Assembly: GCF_004777465.1 (NCBI RefSeq)
Contig: NZ_CP038462.1
Location: 3,038,001 to 3,102,000, forward strand
Origin: Nocardioides daphniae
GTDB taxonomy: Bacteria; Actinomycetota; Actinomycetes; Propionibacteriales; Nocardioidaceae
Direction: 5' to 3'
Length of the DNA: 64,000 bases
Below, in pieces: positions 8,109-16,553 of this stretch. Position numbers and translations under genes: made by a program. Each line of letters starts with the position of its first letter. Position 1 is the stretch's first letter. The notes under the pieces are model-generated. The model was not told where the DNA came from. It saw nothing but the letters and a program-made list of their open reading frames with translations, and ran no database searches.

Positions 8109-8998
8109 CCCTCCCCACCGACACCGACCTCGCCATCGCCGCTGCGGAGGCCGCCGCCGAGGTGCTGCCCGCCGTCACCCCGCTGACGGCCGCCGGCGCC
8201 CAGCAGGGCACCGAGCACGTTACGGCCTCGTTCGCCGGTGCCGCCACCGCCCAGCTCACCACCGCTGACGGGCGTACGCACCGTGTCGCGGTGCTGGTCG
8301 GGCAGGACCTGGTCTCAGCACTCGCCGAGAGCCCACTGGGCGGCCTCGACCTGGCCGCGGCCACCCAGCCCGCGGTGGACGCGCTGGCCGCGGTCCTGGG
8401 CGCCACCGCCCGTGCGGGCGTGGTGACCGAGATGTCCCTGGTCATCTCCGACCTGGGTGGCCCCTTCACCGTCGTCCCGCTGGTGGGCGACGGCATCGAC
8501 GCCGCAGTGCTTTTCCCCGACACGATCCTGACGGGTGCCGCTGGCGCCCCTGCCGCCGCACCGGCCCCGGGTGGCGCTCGCCTCGCGCACCCCGTCGAGC
8601 CCGCCCAGCCCGGCTCCGAGCAGCTCAACGGCGGGGTCAACGGAGCGGTCAACGGTGCGACCCCGGTCGCCCCCGCGGCCACCGCCACGGTCCCGCAGCA
8701 GTTCGGCGCGGCCACGAGCCAGGTCTTCGCCGGCTCCTCCGCCGCCCCGGCGAGCCGCGGCATCGAGATGCTGGCGGGCGTCGACATGGAGGTCACCGTC
8801 GAGCTCGGCCGCACCCGGATGGCCGTGCGCGACCTGCTCGCGCTCTCGCCCGGCACGGTGCTCGAGCTCGACCGCGCGGCCGACGGCCCGGCTGACCTGC
8901 TGGTCAACGGCCGCCTCATCGCGCGCGGCGAGGTCGTCGTGGTCGACGAGGACTTCGGCCTGCGCATCACCGAGATCGTCGAGGAAGCGGGCGCCTGA
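8105..8998 (+). CDS. fliN: Flagellar motor switch protein FliN/FliY family
   Basis: A 297-residue switch protein. The C-terminal 80 residues are the SpoA/FliN domain (VDMEVTVELGRTRMAVRDLL, GTVLELDR, LLVNGRLIARGEVVVVDE). The N-terminal 150 residues resemble the chemotaxis-phosphatase-like domain of FliY rather than plain FliN, linked by an Ala/Pro/Gly-rich spacer. The CheY-P phosphatase motif is not recognisable, so activity is not claimed. The start overlaps the fliM stop by 4 bases. Confidence 0.9.
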   Translation: MTLPTDTDLAIAAAEAAAEVLPAVTPLTAAGAQQGTEHVTASFAGAATAQLTTADGRTHRVAVLVGQDLVSALAESPLGGLDLAAATQPAVDALAAVLGATARAGVVTEMSLVISDLGGPFTVVPLVGDGIDAAVLFPDTILTGAAGAPAAAPAPGGARLAHPVEPAQPGSEQLNGGVNGAVNGATPVAPAATATVPQQFGAATSQVFAGSSAAPASRGIEMLAGVDMEVTVELGRTRMAVRDLLALSPGTVLELDRAADGPADLLVNGRLIARGEVVVVDEDFGLRITEIVEEAGA

Positions 8999-9001
8999 CC
9001 C

Positions 9002-9511
9002 GTGCTCGAACTCACCCTCCGGCTGGTCTTCTCGCTGGCCGTCGTCGTCGGGCTGCTCCTGCTGCTCGCCCGGTTCGGTGCCCGCCGCTTCGCCGGCGGC
9101 GCCGGGAGCCTGGTGCACGTCGTGCACCGCCAACCCCTCAGCCGTACGTCGGCCGTCGCCGTCGTGACCGTGGGCAGCCGCGTGCTCGTCCTCGGCACGA
9201 CCGAGCAGCAGGTCAGCGTGCTGGCCGAGCTCGACCCGGAGGAGCTCGTCACCGAGGAGCAGGTCGCGGAGGCGCTTGCCGCACCGGCCACTGCTGCGCC
9301 CATCTCGGCCACCTCCTCGGACCCTGCCGCCGCCCACGAGGCCGACGCCCCGACCGTCTCGGTCGTCCAGCCGGTGCCCCGCACCTCGCTCGGCACCCCC
9401 AAGCACCTCGCCGGCCAGCCCGGCACCGGCGGCCTGAACGGCTCGGTCCTCTCCCCGCAGACCTGGAAGCAGGCGCTGGCCGCCCTCTCGACCGCCAGGA
9501 AGGCGTCATGA
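9002..9511 (+). CDS. fliO: Flagellar biosynthesis protein FliO
   Basis: A 169-residue protein with one N-terminal membrane segment (residues 5-24, LVFSLAVVVGLLLLLARFG) and a FliO-type cytoplasmic domain (VVTVGSRVLVLGTTEQQVSVL), then an Ala/Pro/Thr-rich tail. FliO helps assemble the FliP ring of the export gate. It starts with GTG 3 bases after fliN and overlaps fliP by 4 bases. The family is weakly conserved, but the domain and position immediately before fliP are typical. Confidence 0.85.
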   Translation: MLELTLRLVFSLAVVVGLLLLLARFGARRFAGGAGSLVHVVHRQPLSRTSAVAVVTVGSRVLVLGTTEQQVSVLAELDPEELVTEEQVAEALAAPATAAPISATSSDPAAAHEADAPTVSVVQPVPRTSLGTPKHLAGQPGTGGLNGSVLSPQTWKQALAALSTARKAS

Positions 9512-10380
9512 GCACGTCGCTGCGTCGCTCGCTGACGCTCCTCCTGGTCGGCCTGCCCGTGGTCGCGCTGGCCCTCCTCGCGGTGCTCACGCCGACCGCC
9601 GCGACCGCCGTCGAGCCCGACGCGTACGCCGCCCTGGCCACCGTCGACCTCGAGCGCGGCATGCTGCTGGCCGACCCGGTGGGCCCCGGCGGCCCCTCGG
9701 GCCCGTCCAGCTCGGTCACCGTCGAGCTCGACGACCTGACCAAGAAGCCGAGCACCTCGGTGGTCGTCATCCTGGCGATGACGCTGATCTCGCTGCTCCC
9801 GGCGATCCTGCTCACCTGCACCAGCTTCACCAAGATCCTCGTGGTGCTGGGCCTGACCCGCAACGCGCTGGGCCTGCAGCAGACGCCGAACAACCAGGTG
9901 CTGGCCGGCCTGGCGCTCTTCCTCAGCCTCTTCATCATGGGCCCGGTCCTGAGCCAGATGAACGACGTCGGCCTCCAGCCCTACCTGGCCGGCGACAAGA
10001 CCGTCTCGGTCGCGATGGACGACGGCATCCAGCCGCTGCGCGAGTTCATGCTCGACCAGTCCGGTGACGAGGAGCTGCTGCTGCTCACCAACGTCGCGGG
10101 CCGCGACCTCCCCGACGACCGCGCCGACGTCGCCCTCACCACGCTGGTGCCTGCCTTCGTGCTGAGCGAGCTGAAGGAGGCCTTCATCATCGGCTTCGTC
10201 ATCTTCATCCCGTTCCTGGTGATCGACATCGTCGTCAGCGGCGCGCTGATGGCGCTGGGCATGATGATGATGCCGCCGGTGATGGTGTCGCTGCCCTTCA
10301 AGCTGCTCCTCTTCGTCCTGGTCGACGGGTGGGGACTGGTGATCTCCTCCCTGGTCGCCAGCTACGGCGGGAGTGGCTAG
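9508..10380 (+). CDS. fliP: Flagellar export gate protein FliP
   Basis: A 290-residue polytopic protein of the export gate. An N-terminal hydrophobic segment (residues 8-28) is a probable cleavable signal, as known for FliP. The core has TSFTKILVVLGLTRNALG, QTPNNQVLAGLALFLSLFIM, the ELKEAFIIGFVIFIPFLVID signature and the Met-rich GMMMMPPVMVSLPFK loop that forms the Met gasket. The stop shares a base with the GTG start of fliQ (TAGTG). Confidence 0.95.
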   Translation: MSTSLRRSLTLLLVGLPVVALALLAVLTPTAATAVEPDAYAALATVDLERGMLLADPVGPGGPSGPSSSVTVELDDLTKKPSTSVVVILAMTLISLLPAILLTCTSFTKILVVLGLTRNALGLQQTPNNQVLAGLALFLSLFIMGPVLSQMNDVGLQPYLAGDKTVSVAMDDGIQPLREFMLDQSGDEELLLLTNVAGRDLPDDRADVALTTLVPAFVLSELKEAFIIGFVIFIPFLVIDIVVSGALMALGMMMMPPVMVSLPFKLLLFVLVDGWGLVISSLVASYGGSG

Positions 10381-10649
10381 TGACCGACACCACCGTCATC
10401 GAGATCGCCCTGCAGACGATGCTGGTCGCCCTCAAGCTCTCGGCGCCCATCCTGGTGACCTCGCTGGTCATCGGCTTCGCGGTCTCGCTCTTCCAATCGA
10501 TGACCCAGATCCAGGAGTTCACGCTCGCCTTCGTGCCCAAGCTGATCGGCGTGGGCGTGGCCCTGCTGATCTCGGGCAACTGGATGCTGCACACCCTGGT
10601 CAACTTCACCCTTGACCTCTTCGAGGCATTGCCCTCGATGCTCGGCTGA
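10380..10649 (+). CDS. fliQ: Flagellar export gate protein FliQ
   Basis: An 89-residue protein with two membrane helices joined by a short loop, containing SLFQSMTQIQEFTLAFVPK, the family signature. It wraps around the FliP/FliR core of the export gate. The GTG start overlaps the fliP stop by one base. The usual FliP-FliQ-FliR order is kept. Confidence 0.94.
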   Translation: MTDTTVIEIALQTMLVALKLSAPILVTSLVIGFAVSLFQSMTQIQEFTLAFVPKLIGVGVALLISGNWMLHTLVNFTLDLFEALPSMLG

Positions 10650-10664
10650 GCCGGAGCCCGTGCC

Positions 10665-11429
10665 ATGACCCTCACCGTGGACGGCCAGGAGCTGATTGGC
10701 CTGCTCCTGGCGTCGGTGCGCATCGTGGCCTGGATGGCCATCGTGCCGCCGTTCTCGTCGCGCTCGGTGCCGGCGATGGCGAAGGTCGTGCTGTCCCTCG
10801 GCCTCGCCTTCGCGGTCGGGCCGTCGGCCGTCGGCGAGCTCCCGGTCGACGGCTGGGGCCTGATCGTGGTGACCGCGACGCAGGTGGCGGTCGGGGTCGG
10901 CATGGGCTTCGTGACCTTCCTGCTCTTCCAGGCGATCGCCACCGCGGGCACCCTGGTCGACCTCTTCGGCGGCTTCGCCCTCGCGCAGGGCTTCGACCCC
11001 CTCGCCATGAACATGAACACCGTCTTCGGCAAGTTCCACCAGATGCTCGCCACGGTGCTGCTCTTCGTGACCGGGGGCCACCTGCTGGTCATCGGGGGCC
11101 TGCTCAGCACCTTCGAGCTGCTGCCGCTGGGCGAGGTGCCCGACACCTCCGCCGCCCCGGGCGTGCTGACCACCGCCTTCTCGCTCTTCTTCGTCACGGC
11201 CGTGCAGATCGCGCTGCCGATGATCGCCGTCCTCTTCGTGGCCGACCTCGGGCTGGCGCTGCTCACCAAGGTCGCGCCGCAGCTCAACGCGATCAACGTG
11301 ATGTTCCCGGCCAAGATCGGCCTGACCCTGCTGCTGCTGGGCCTCTCCTTCCCGGTGCTGCCCGACGCCCTCGAGCGGCTCGTCAACCTCGCCAACGAGG
11401 CGATGGCGACCATTGCCGGCGGGGGGTGA
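10665..11429 (+). CDS. fliR: Flagellar export gate protein FliR
   Basis: A 254-residue polytopic protein completing the FliP5Q4R1 gate. About six membrane segments are visible. Conserved regions include RIVAWMAIVPPFSSRSVPAM near the N-terminus, DLFGGFALAQGFDP, and the C-terminal LTKVAPQLNAINVMFPAKI motif. It starts 15 bases after fliQ and ends 3 bases before the GTG of flhB. Confidence 0.95.
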   Translation: MTLTVDGQELIGLLLASVRIVAWMAIVPPFSSRSVPAMAKVVLSLGLAFAVGPSAVGELPVDGWGLIVVTATQVAVGVGMGFVTFLLFQAIATAGTLVDLFGGFALAQGFDPLAMNMNTVFGKFHQMLATVLLFVTGGHLLVIGGLLSTFELLPLGEVPDTSAAPGVLTTAFSLFFVTAVQIALPMIAVLFVADLGLALLTKVAPQLNAINVMFPAKIGLTLLLLGLSFPVLPDALERLVNLANEAMATIAGGG

Positions 11430-11432
11430 GCG

Positions 11433-12578
11433 GTGTCCGAGGAGAAGACCGAGAAACCCACAGCCCAGAAGCGCAAGGAGAACCGCAAGGAGGGCCAGGT
11501 CCCCCGCACCCAGGAGCTGGGAGGATGGGGATCGATGCTGCTGGTCGGCATGATCCTGCCGTTCCTGCTCGGGCGCGAGCTCGAGGCGCTGCGCGAGCTG
11601 ATGGTGGCCTCCTTCCGGGCGGCCTCCGGTGCCGACGTGCCGACGGCGCTGGAGATGCTGGCCGAGGGGCTGTGGCACGTCGGGACCACCCTGGTGATCC
11701 TGGGCGCAGGCGTGATGGTGATCGGTGTCGCGGCCACCGTGGCGCAGGGCGGCTTCTACCTCGCCACCAAGGCCGTGAAGCCCACGTTCTCCAAGCTCAA
11801 CCCGATCAACGGCGCCAAGCGGATCTTCGGCCCCCAGTCGTGGTGGGAGGGCGCGAAGATGCTGGTCAAGAGCGCCGTCGTGGGGGCCCTGGCCTACGGC
11901 GTCATCGTCTCGATGATGCCGCTGCTCGGCGGCCTGGTGCCCATCCCGGTCGTGCTCGAGGTGGTGCGCGAGAAGGCCCTGTCACTGATCCGCAACGTCG
12001 CGCTGGCGGCCCTCGTGCTCGGAGGCCTCGACTACGCCTTCCAGCGGCGCCGGGTGGCCAAGCAGGCCAACATGACCAAGCACGAGGTCAAGCAGGAGAA
12101 CAAGAACACCGAGGGTGACCCGCTGGTCAAGAGCGCGATCCGCTCGCGCCAGCTCGCCGCGGCCCGCAACCGGATGATGGCCGACGTGCCGACCGCCGAC
12201 GTCGTGCTGGTCAACCCGACCCACGTGGCGGTGGCGCTGAAGTACGACGCCGAGAAAGGCGCCCCGCGGGTCGTGGCACGTGGAGCGGGGGCGGTCGCCC
12301 AGCGCATCCGTGACCTCGCCACCGAGAACCGCGTGCCGCTGGTGCGCGACGTACCGCTGGCGCGTGCCCTGCACTCCTCCACCCAAGTCGGGCAGGAGAT
12401 CCCCGCCGAGCTCTTCGCGGCCGTCGCCCAGGTCCTGGCCTTCGTGATCAGCCGCCGCACCCGTGGCCACCACGGCGGCGAGCACCGTACGCCGCGCTCC
12501 GACGACGAGCTGCCCCGCGTGCTGCCCGCGGGGCGACGGCGGCCCTCGGCGTCGCTGCCGCCCGGCCCCTCCACCTGA
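11433..12578 (+). CDS. flhB: Flagellar export switch protein FlhB
   Basis: A 381-residue export-gate protein. The N-terminus carries EEKTEKPTAQKRKENRKEGQ, typical of FlhB. Four membrane segments follow. The cytoplasmic domain contains the autocleavage site Asn261-Pro262-Thr263-His264, where self-cutting lets FliK switch export from rod/hook to filament proteins. The last 30 residues are a basic Pro/Arg-rich tail. It starts with GTG. A 139-base gap with a candidate sigma-28 promoter separates it from flhA. Confidence 0.95.
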   Translation: MSEEKTEKPTAQKRKENRKEGQVPRTQELGGWGSMLLVGMILPFLLGRELEALRELMVASFRAASGADVPTALEMLAEGLWHVGTTLVILGAGVMVIGVAATVAQGGFYLATKAVKPTFSKLNPINGAKRIFGPQSWWEGAKMLVKSAVVGALAYGVIVSMMPLLGGLVPIPVVLEVVREKALSLIRNVALAALVLGGLDYAFQRRRVAKQANMTKHEVKQENKNTEGDPLVKSAIRSRQLAAARNRMMADVPTADVVLVNPTHVAVALKYDAEKGAPRVVARGAGAVAQRIRDLATENRVPLVRDVPLARALHSSTQVGQEIPAELFAAVAQVLAFVISRRTRGHHGGEHRTPRSDDELPRVLPAGRRRPSASLPPGPST

Positions 12579-12613
12579 CGCCCACCGCACGCCCGGCAGC
12601 CGGCCCAAAACCC

Positions 12614-12640
12614 TCAACCCGGCGCCCGGGTGGCCGATCG
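12614..12640 (+). promoter_or_regulatory. Candidate flagellar sigma-28 promoter for flhA
   Basis: TCAA, a 15-base gap, then GCCGATCG, preceded by an A-run (CCCAAAACCC). It is the third copy of the TCA(G/A)-N15-GCCGAT arrangement in this cluster. It lies 77 bases before the flhA ATG. A second CGATCGGTGACC follows closer to flhA, so this leader also holds a short direct repeat. Confidence 0.5.
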
Positions 12641-12717
12641 GTCCCCACGGACGCCAGGGACGGTGATGCCGGTGCCACGGAGGGCACACCCCGATCGGTG
12701 ACCCTGAAAGGTCCTCC

Positions 12718-14768
12718 ATGCCCCTGAAGCGCCTCACCCAGCTCGGTGTGCCCATCGGCATCGTGGCGATCGTCGTGATGCTCGTCGTGCCCCTGCCGGC
12801 GATGGTGCTCGACGTCCTGATCGCCCTCAACATCACCGGCGCGCTGCTGGTGCTGATGGTCGCGATGTTCGTGAAGCGCCCCTTGGACTTCGCGGCGTTC
12901 CCGGCGGTCGTCCTGGTGATGACGCTCTTCCGTCTGGCGCTCAACGTCAGTGCCACCCGGCTGGTGCTGCTCGACGGCTACGCCGGCAAGGTGATCGACA
13001 CCTTCGGCCACTTCGTGGTCGGCGGCTCACTGGTCGTCGGCATGATCGTCTTCGTGATCCTGCTGGTCATCCAGTTCGTGGTCATCACCAACGGTGCCGG
13101 TCGTGTGGCCGAGGTGGGCGCCCGCTTCACCCTCGACGCCATGCCCGGCAAGCAGATGGCCATCGACGCCGACCTCAACTCGGGCCTGATCACCGAGGAC
13201 CAGGCCCGGCAGCGCCGCGCCGACGTGCACGCCGAGGCCGACTTCTACGGCGCGATGGACGGTGCGTCCAAGTTCGTCAAGGGTGACGCGATCGCGGCGA
13301 TCATCATCACGCTGGTCAACCTGATCGGTGGCTTCGCCATCGGTGTCGCCCAGCTGGGCATGCCGATGGGCGAGGCGATCCAGACCTACAGCCTGCTGTC
13401 GATCGGCGACGGCCTGGTCTCCCAGATCCCGGCGCTGCTGCTCTCGGTCGCGACCGGCCTCATCGTCACCCGCAACACGGGTGACGACGACATGGGCTCC
13501 GACATCCTGCGCCAGATCGGTGGCAACCGGATGCCGTTGCGGATCGCCGGGTTCGCCGCCTTCTCGCTCTGCCTGATCCCCGGCCTGCCGAAGATCCCCT
13601 TCCTCCTCGCCGGCGGGCTGATGCTGCTGGCCTCGACCCGGGTGCCGGTGGAGGAGGAGCCGCAGACGCCGGAGCAGCGCGAGGCCGAGGCGCTGCCCTC
13701 CCCCGACTCCCCCGAGCGGCTGGCCGCCGAGATCCAGGTCGACGCACTGGGCCTGGAGCTCTCCCCCGACATCATCGACCTGGTCGATCCCAGCGTCGGC
13801 GGCGACCTGCTCGACCGGGTCAAGGCGCTGCGCCGCAAGGTGGCCTCCGACATAGGCATCGTCGTCCCGCCGGTCCGCACCCGCGACAACATCGAGCTGC
13901 CGGCCCGCACCTACGCGATCACCCTCTTCGGCATCGAGGTCGCCCGCGGCGAGGCCCCGCCCGGCTCGGTGATGGCGATCGGCGACCTGCTGGGCAACCT
14001 GCCCGGCCACCCGACCGTGGAGCCCGTCTTCGGGCTCGAGGCCAAGTGGATCCCCTCCGAGCTGCGCGCCCAGGCCGAGCTCAGCGGCGCCACCGTCGTC
14101 GACCGTGCCTCGGTGATCACCACGCACCTGTCGGAGGTCGTCACCCAGCACGCCGCGCGCCTGCTCGGCCGTGAGGACGTCCGCCTGCTCACCGACGTGG
14201 TCAAGCGCACCCACCCGGTCGTCATCGAGGAGCTCACCCCCGCCCAGCTCAGCCTGGGCGAGGTGCAGCGGTGCTCCAGTCGCTGCTCGACGAGCAGGTC
14301 AGCGTGCGCGACCTGGTCCGCATCTTCGAGGCGCTCTCACTGCGCGCCGCCGTCTCCAAGGACCTCGACGGACTGGTGGAGGCCGCCCGCCAGGCCCTGG
14401 GCCCGGCCATCGTGGCCCCCTACCTGCAGTCCGGCGACGTGCACGTCATCAGCCTCGACCCCCAGCTCGAGCACCGCATGCTCGAGTCGATGCGCTCCAC
14501 CGAGCAGGGGGCCGTCCTGGCGATGGACCCTGAGCTCGGCCAGCGGGTGCTCATGCAGCTCACCGCGCTCGGCCGCGAGGCCGAGGAGGCCGACCAGCGC
14601 CCGGTGCTGGTCTGCGCCCCGCAGATCCGTGCCGCGCTGCGCCGCATGGTGCGTCCGACGCTCGACCGCCTGCCGGTGCTCTCCTACACCGAGCTGACCG
14701 GCAGCGGGCAGGTCCGCTCGGCAGGCGTGGTCACCGGCGACCTGAGCCTCACCACCGCCGGGGGCTGA
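12718..14768 (+). CDS. flhA: Flagellar export gate protein FlhA (read across a frameshift)
   Basis: The nonameric export-gate protein with an N-terminal membrane half and a cytoplasmic ring that docks chaperone-substrate complexes. Several membrane segments lie in residues 15-315. The FHIPEP signature region (FVVITNGAGRVAEVGARFTL, DAMPGKQMAIDADLNSG) is intact. The frame breaks at about 14268 after LSLGEVQR. Restoring one G (GGTGCTC to GGGTGCTC) joins VLQSLLDEQVSVRDLVRI and the rest of the domain. The corrected length is 683 residues, normal for FlhA. Confidence 0.93.
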
Positions 14769-14781
14769 GCGGCGTACGACG

Positions 14782-16265
14782 TCAGGCGCTCGCGTCGGCA
14801 GCGGCACCAGCGGCCGCAGCCGCGTCGGCGGCCGACCCCTCGGCGGTGCCGACCGGGACGCGCCAGATGATGACAGTGCCCTGCGGCTCGCGTCGCGCGA
14901 CGGTCAGCGAGCCGCCCAGGAGCAGGGCGCGCAGACGGGCGTTCTCCAGGCCGCTGCGCGGGGCCTCCAGGTCGATGCCGCGGCCGTCGTCCGCCATCTC
15001 CAGGCTGAGCCAGCCGTTGCACCGCACCAGGTCGACGCGGCATGTGCTCGCCTCGGCATGACGGGCGACGTTGGAGAAGAGCTCGCGCGCGGTGGCGAGC
15101 AGGTGCCGGCCATGCCGGGGTCGATGCTCTCGAGGTCACCCTCGGTGCAGACCAGCGGCGCGAAGCCGAGGATCCGGGCGTACTCGACGCCCAGCTCGAG
15201 GACGTCCTCCCGAGGCCTGGCACACATCCCGTGGGTGAGCTCGAAGATCGCCGAGCGCACGCCCTCCATGGTCTCGTCAAGGTCCACCGCGATGCCGTTG
15301 AGCTCCTCGCGCACCGCGTCGTCCACCGGACCTCGGGTGACGGCCTTGAGCTGGAGACCGGCTGCGAAGATCCGCTGGATCACCACGTCGTGCAGGTCGC
15401 GGGCGATCCGGTCGCGCTCCTCGCGCACGATCCCCAGCTCACGCTCACGGAGCAGGCGGGCGCGGGTGAGCAGCAGCTCGACCTGCTCGGCGAAGGTCTC
15501 GACCAGGCCACGCTCGGCGTCGTCGAGCGCCATCGACCGGTGCACGAACCAGACCAGGAGCGAGCGCCGGTCCACGTTGCCCTCGCCGACGGGGGCGACG
15601 ATGACGCGGTCACCGGCCAGGTCCACGTCGCGTGACCCACCGACCGCGACCAGCTCGTCGAGGCGCGGGCGGGCGGTGGCGAAGTGCTGGCGCAGGCGCG
15701 CGACCTGGTCGGGCGCGATGTCGGCGGCCCGCATCTCGTGCAGCCCGCTCGGGTGCGGGAAGAGGACGGCCACCCCGGAGGCGCCGAGGACCGACCGCGC
15801 GGCAGCCGTCGTCATCTGCAGGACCTCCTCCAGCGAGGTCCCGGCGTTGAGGTCACGCACGGCCCGCATGAAGACCTGGGTGCACTCCGCCAGTCGTCGG
15901 CTGGCGGCGTGGGCACGGGCGTTGCGCACGGCCGGGACCGCGAGCTCGAGGAGCTCCTCGAGCCGCTGCGCTTCCGCCGGGTCGAGCGCGTCGCCGGGCG
16001 TCAGCAGGCAGAGTCGCGCCACCCTGGTCCCGTCGACCACGAGGTCGACGGAGGTCTCGACGTGACCCGCCGTCGGCCAGTCGGCGTCGACCCCGTGCAG
16101 GACGGAGGTGACGGCGCCCTCACGGTCCAGGACCTCCAGCCGGACGGCCGAGGCCCCGGTCGCCTCGCGGGCCCGGGCCACCAGACGCTGCAGCACCCCC
16201 GCCTCGTCGAGGTCACTGGCCAGCTCGAGCACGACGCCGGTGGACGCCTGAGGGGTCGGGGGCAT
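14782..16265 (-). CDS. GAF-domain sensor histidine kinase, NarL/DevS type (read across a frameshift)
   Basis: A soluble two-component sensor of about 494 residues with no membrane segment. Two GAF-like domains (about residues 10-110 and 125-270) precede a HisKA_3 dimerisation domain with the phosphoacceptor in ARDLHDVVIQRIF, then an HATPase domain with ADDGRGIDLE. The frame breaks near 15108 after DPGMAG; restoring one C gives HLLATARELFSNVARHAEAS. The ATG at 16265 is preferred over one further upstream because that one lies inside a long hairpin. No response regulator is adjacent, so the partner is elsewhere. It is convergent with flhA and its link to motility is unproven. Confidence 0.85.
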
Positions 16266-16297
16266 GGCTCCAGAATGACACGGGCCGGACATGCAGC

Positions 16298-16354
16298 GAC
16301 CCACAGGCCGTTCCGAGGAACGCGAACCGGTGGATGGGACCGGGCCTGTGGGTC
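16298..16354 (-). other. Long leader hairpin before the histidine kinase gene
   Basis: GACCCACAGGCC and GGCCTGTGGGTC form a perfect 12-bp stem closing a 33-base internal segment. On the coding strand that segment folds into two smaller hairpins (CGGT/ACCG and GTTCC/GGAAC), giving a three-way junction. It ends 32 bases before the kinase ATG. It could be a riboregulator or a protein-binding leader. It matches no riboswitch I know. Confidence 0.5.
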
Positions 16355-16405
16355 GGGTGTCTGCGTTGGATTCGCCAGGAGCACGCTCCTTGCGAGGCGC
16401 GAGCT

Positions 16406-16447
16406 CTACTGGCTCGCAGCCACCTCACTCATCCGAAAAGACTTCAT
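16406..16447 (-). CDS. Possible 13-residue leader peptide with extended ribosome-binding site
   Basis: A short frame, MKSFRMSEVAASQ then TAG, lies in the leader of the histidine kinase gene. It is preceded by GGAAAGGAGGTGGTCC, which is complementary to nearly the whole 3' end of 16S rRNA, much longer than a normal Shine-Dalgarno. TCCGAA and TTCGGA flank the start codon and can form a hairpin that sequesters part of the site and holds the ATG in its loop. The strength of the site argues that something is translated here. I do not recognise the peptide. Confidence 0.45.
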   Translation of the reverse strand: MKSFRMSEVAASQ

Positions 16448-16479
16448 ATCTTCGGACCACCTCCTTTCCGTGTGCCTCC

Positions 16480-16508
16480 ACGGTAGGTCGGCTCCGGCGC
16501 CGGGACAA
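16480..16508 (-). promoter_or_regulatory. Candidate housekeeping promoter for the kinase leader
   Basis: On the minus strand TTGTCC, a 17-base gap and TACCGT make a plausible -35/-10 pair. The start point would be near 16473, a few bases before the extended ribosome-binding site. A GGGCTCC/GGAGCCC hairpin just upstream (near 16527-16541) may end the ABC operon. Confidence 0.5.
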
Positions 16509-16553
16509 GGCATTTATTTCTCCGGGCTCCGGAGCCCTCGCGCGACCCCCGGC

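Noticed and set aside
3255..14275. Programmed ribosomal frameshifting in flgD, the hook gene and flhA
   Set aside because: No slippery heptamers or downstream pseudoknots are evident, and the same kind of break occurs in unrelated genes including rpoC.
16454..16469. Plus-strand GGACCACCTCCTTTCC as the 3' end of a 16S rRNA gene
   Set aside because: No other 16S sequence surrounds it. It is simply the complement of an extended ribosome-binding site on the minus strand.
16298..16508. c-di-GMP or other known riboswitch before the kinase gene
   Set aside because: The conserved cores of the GEMM classes, ydaO and other riboswitches I can recall are absent.
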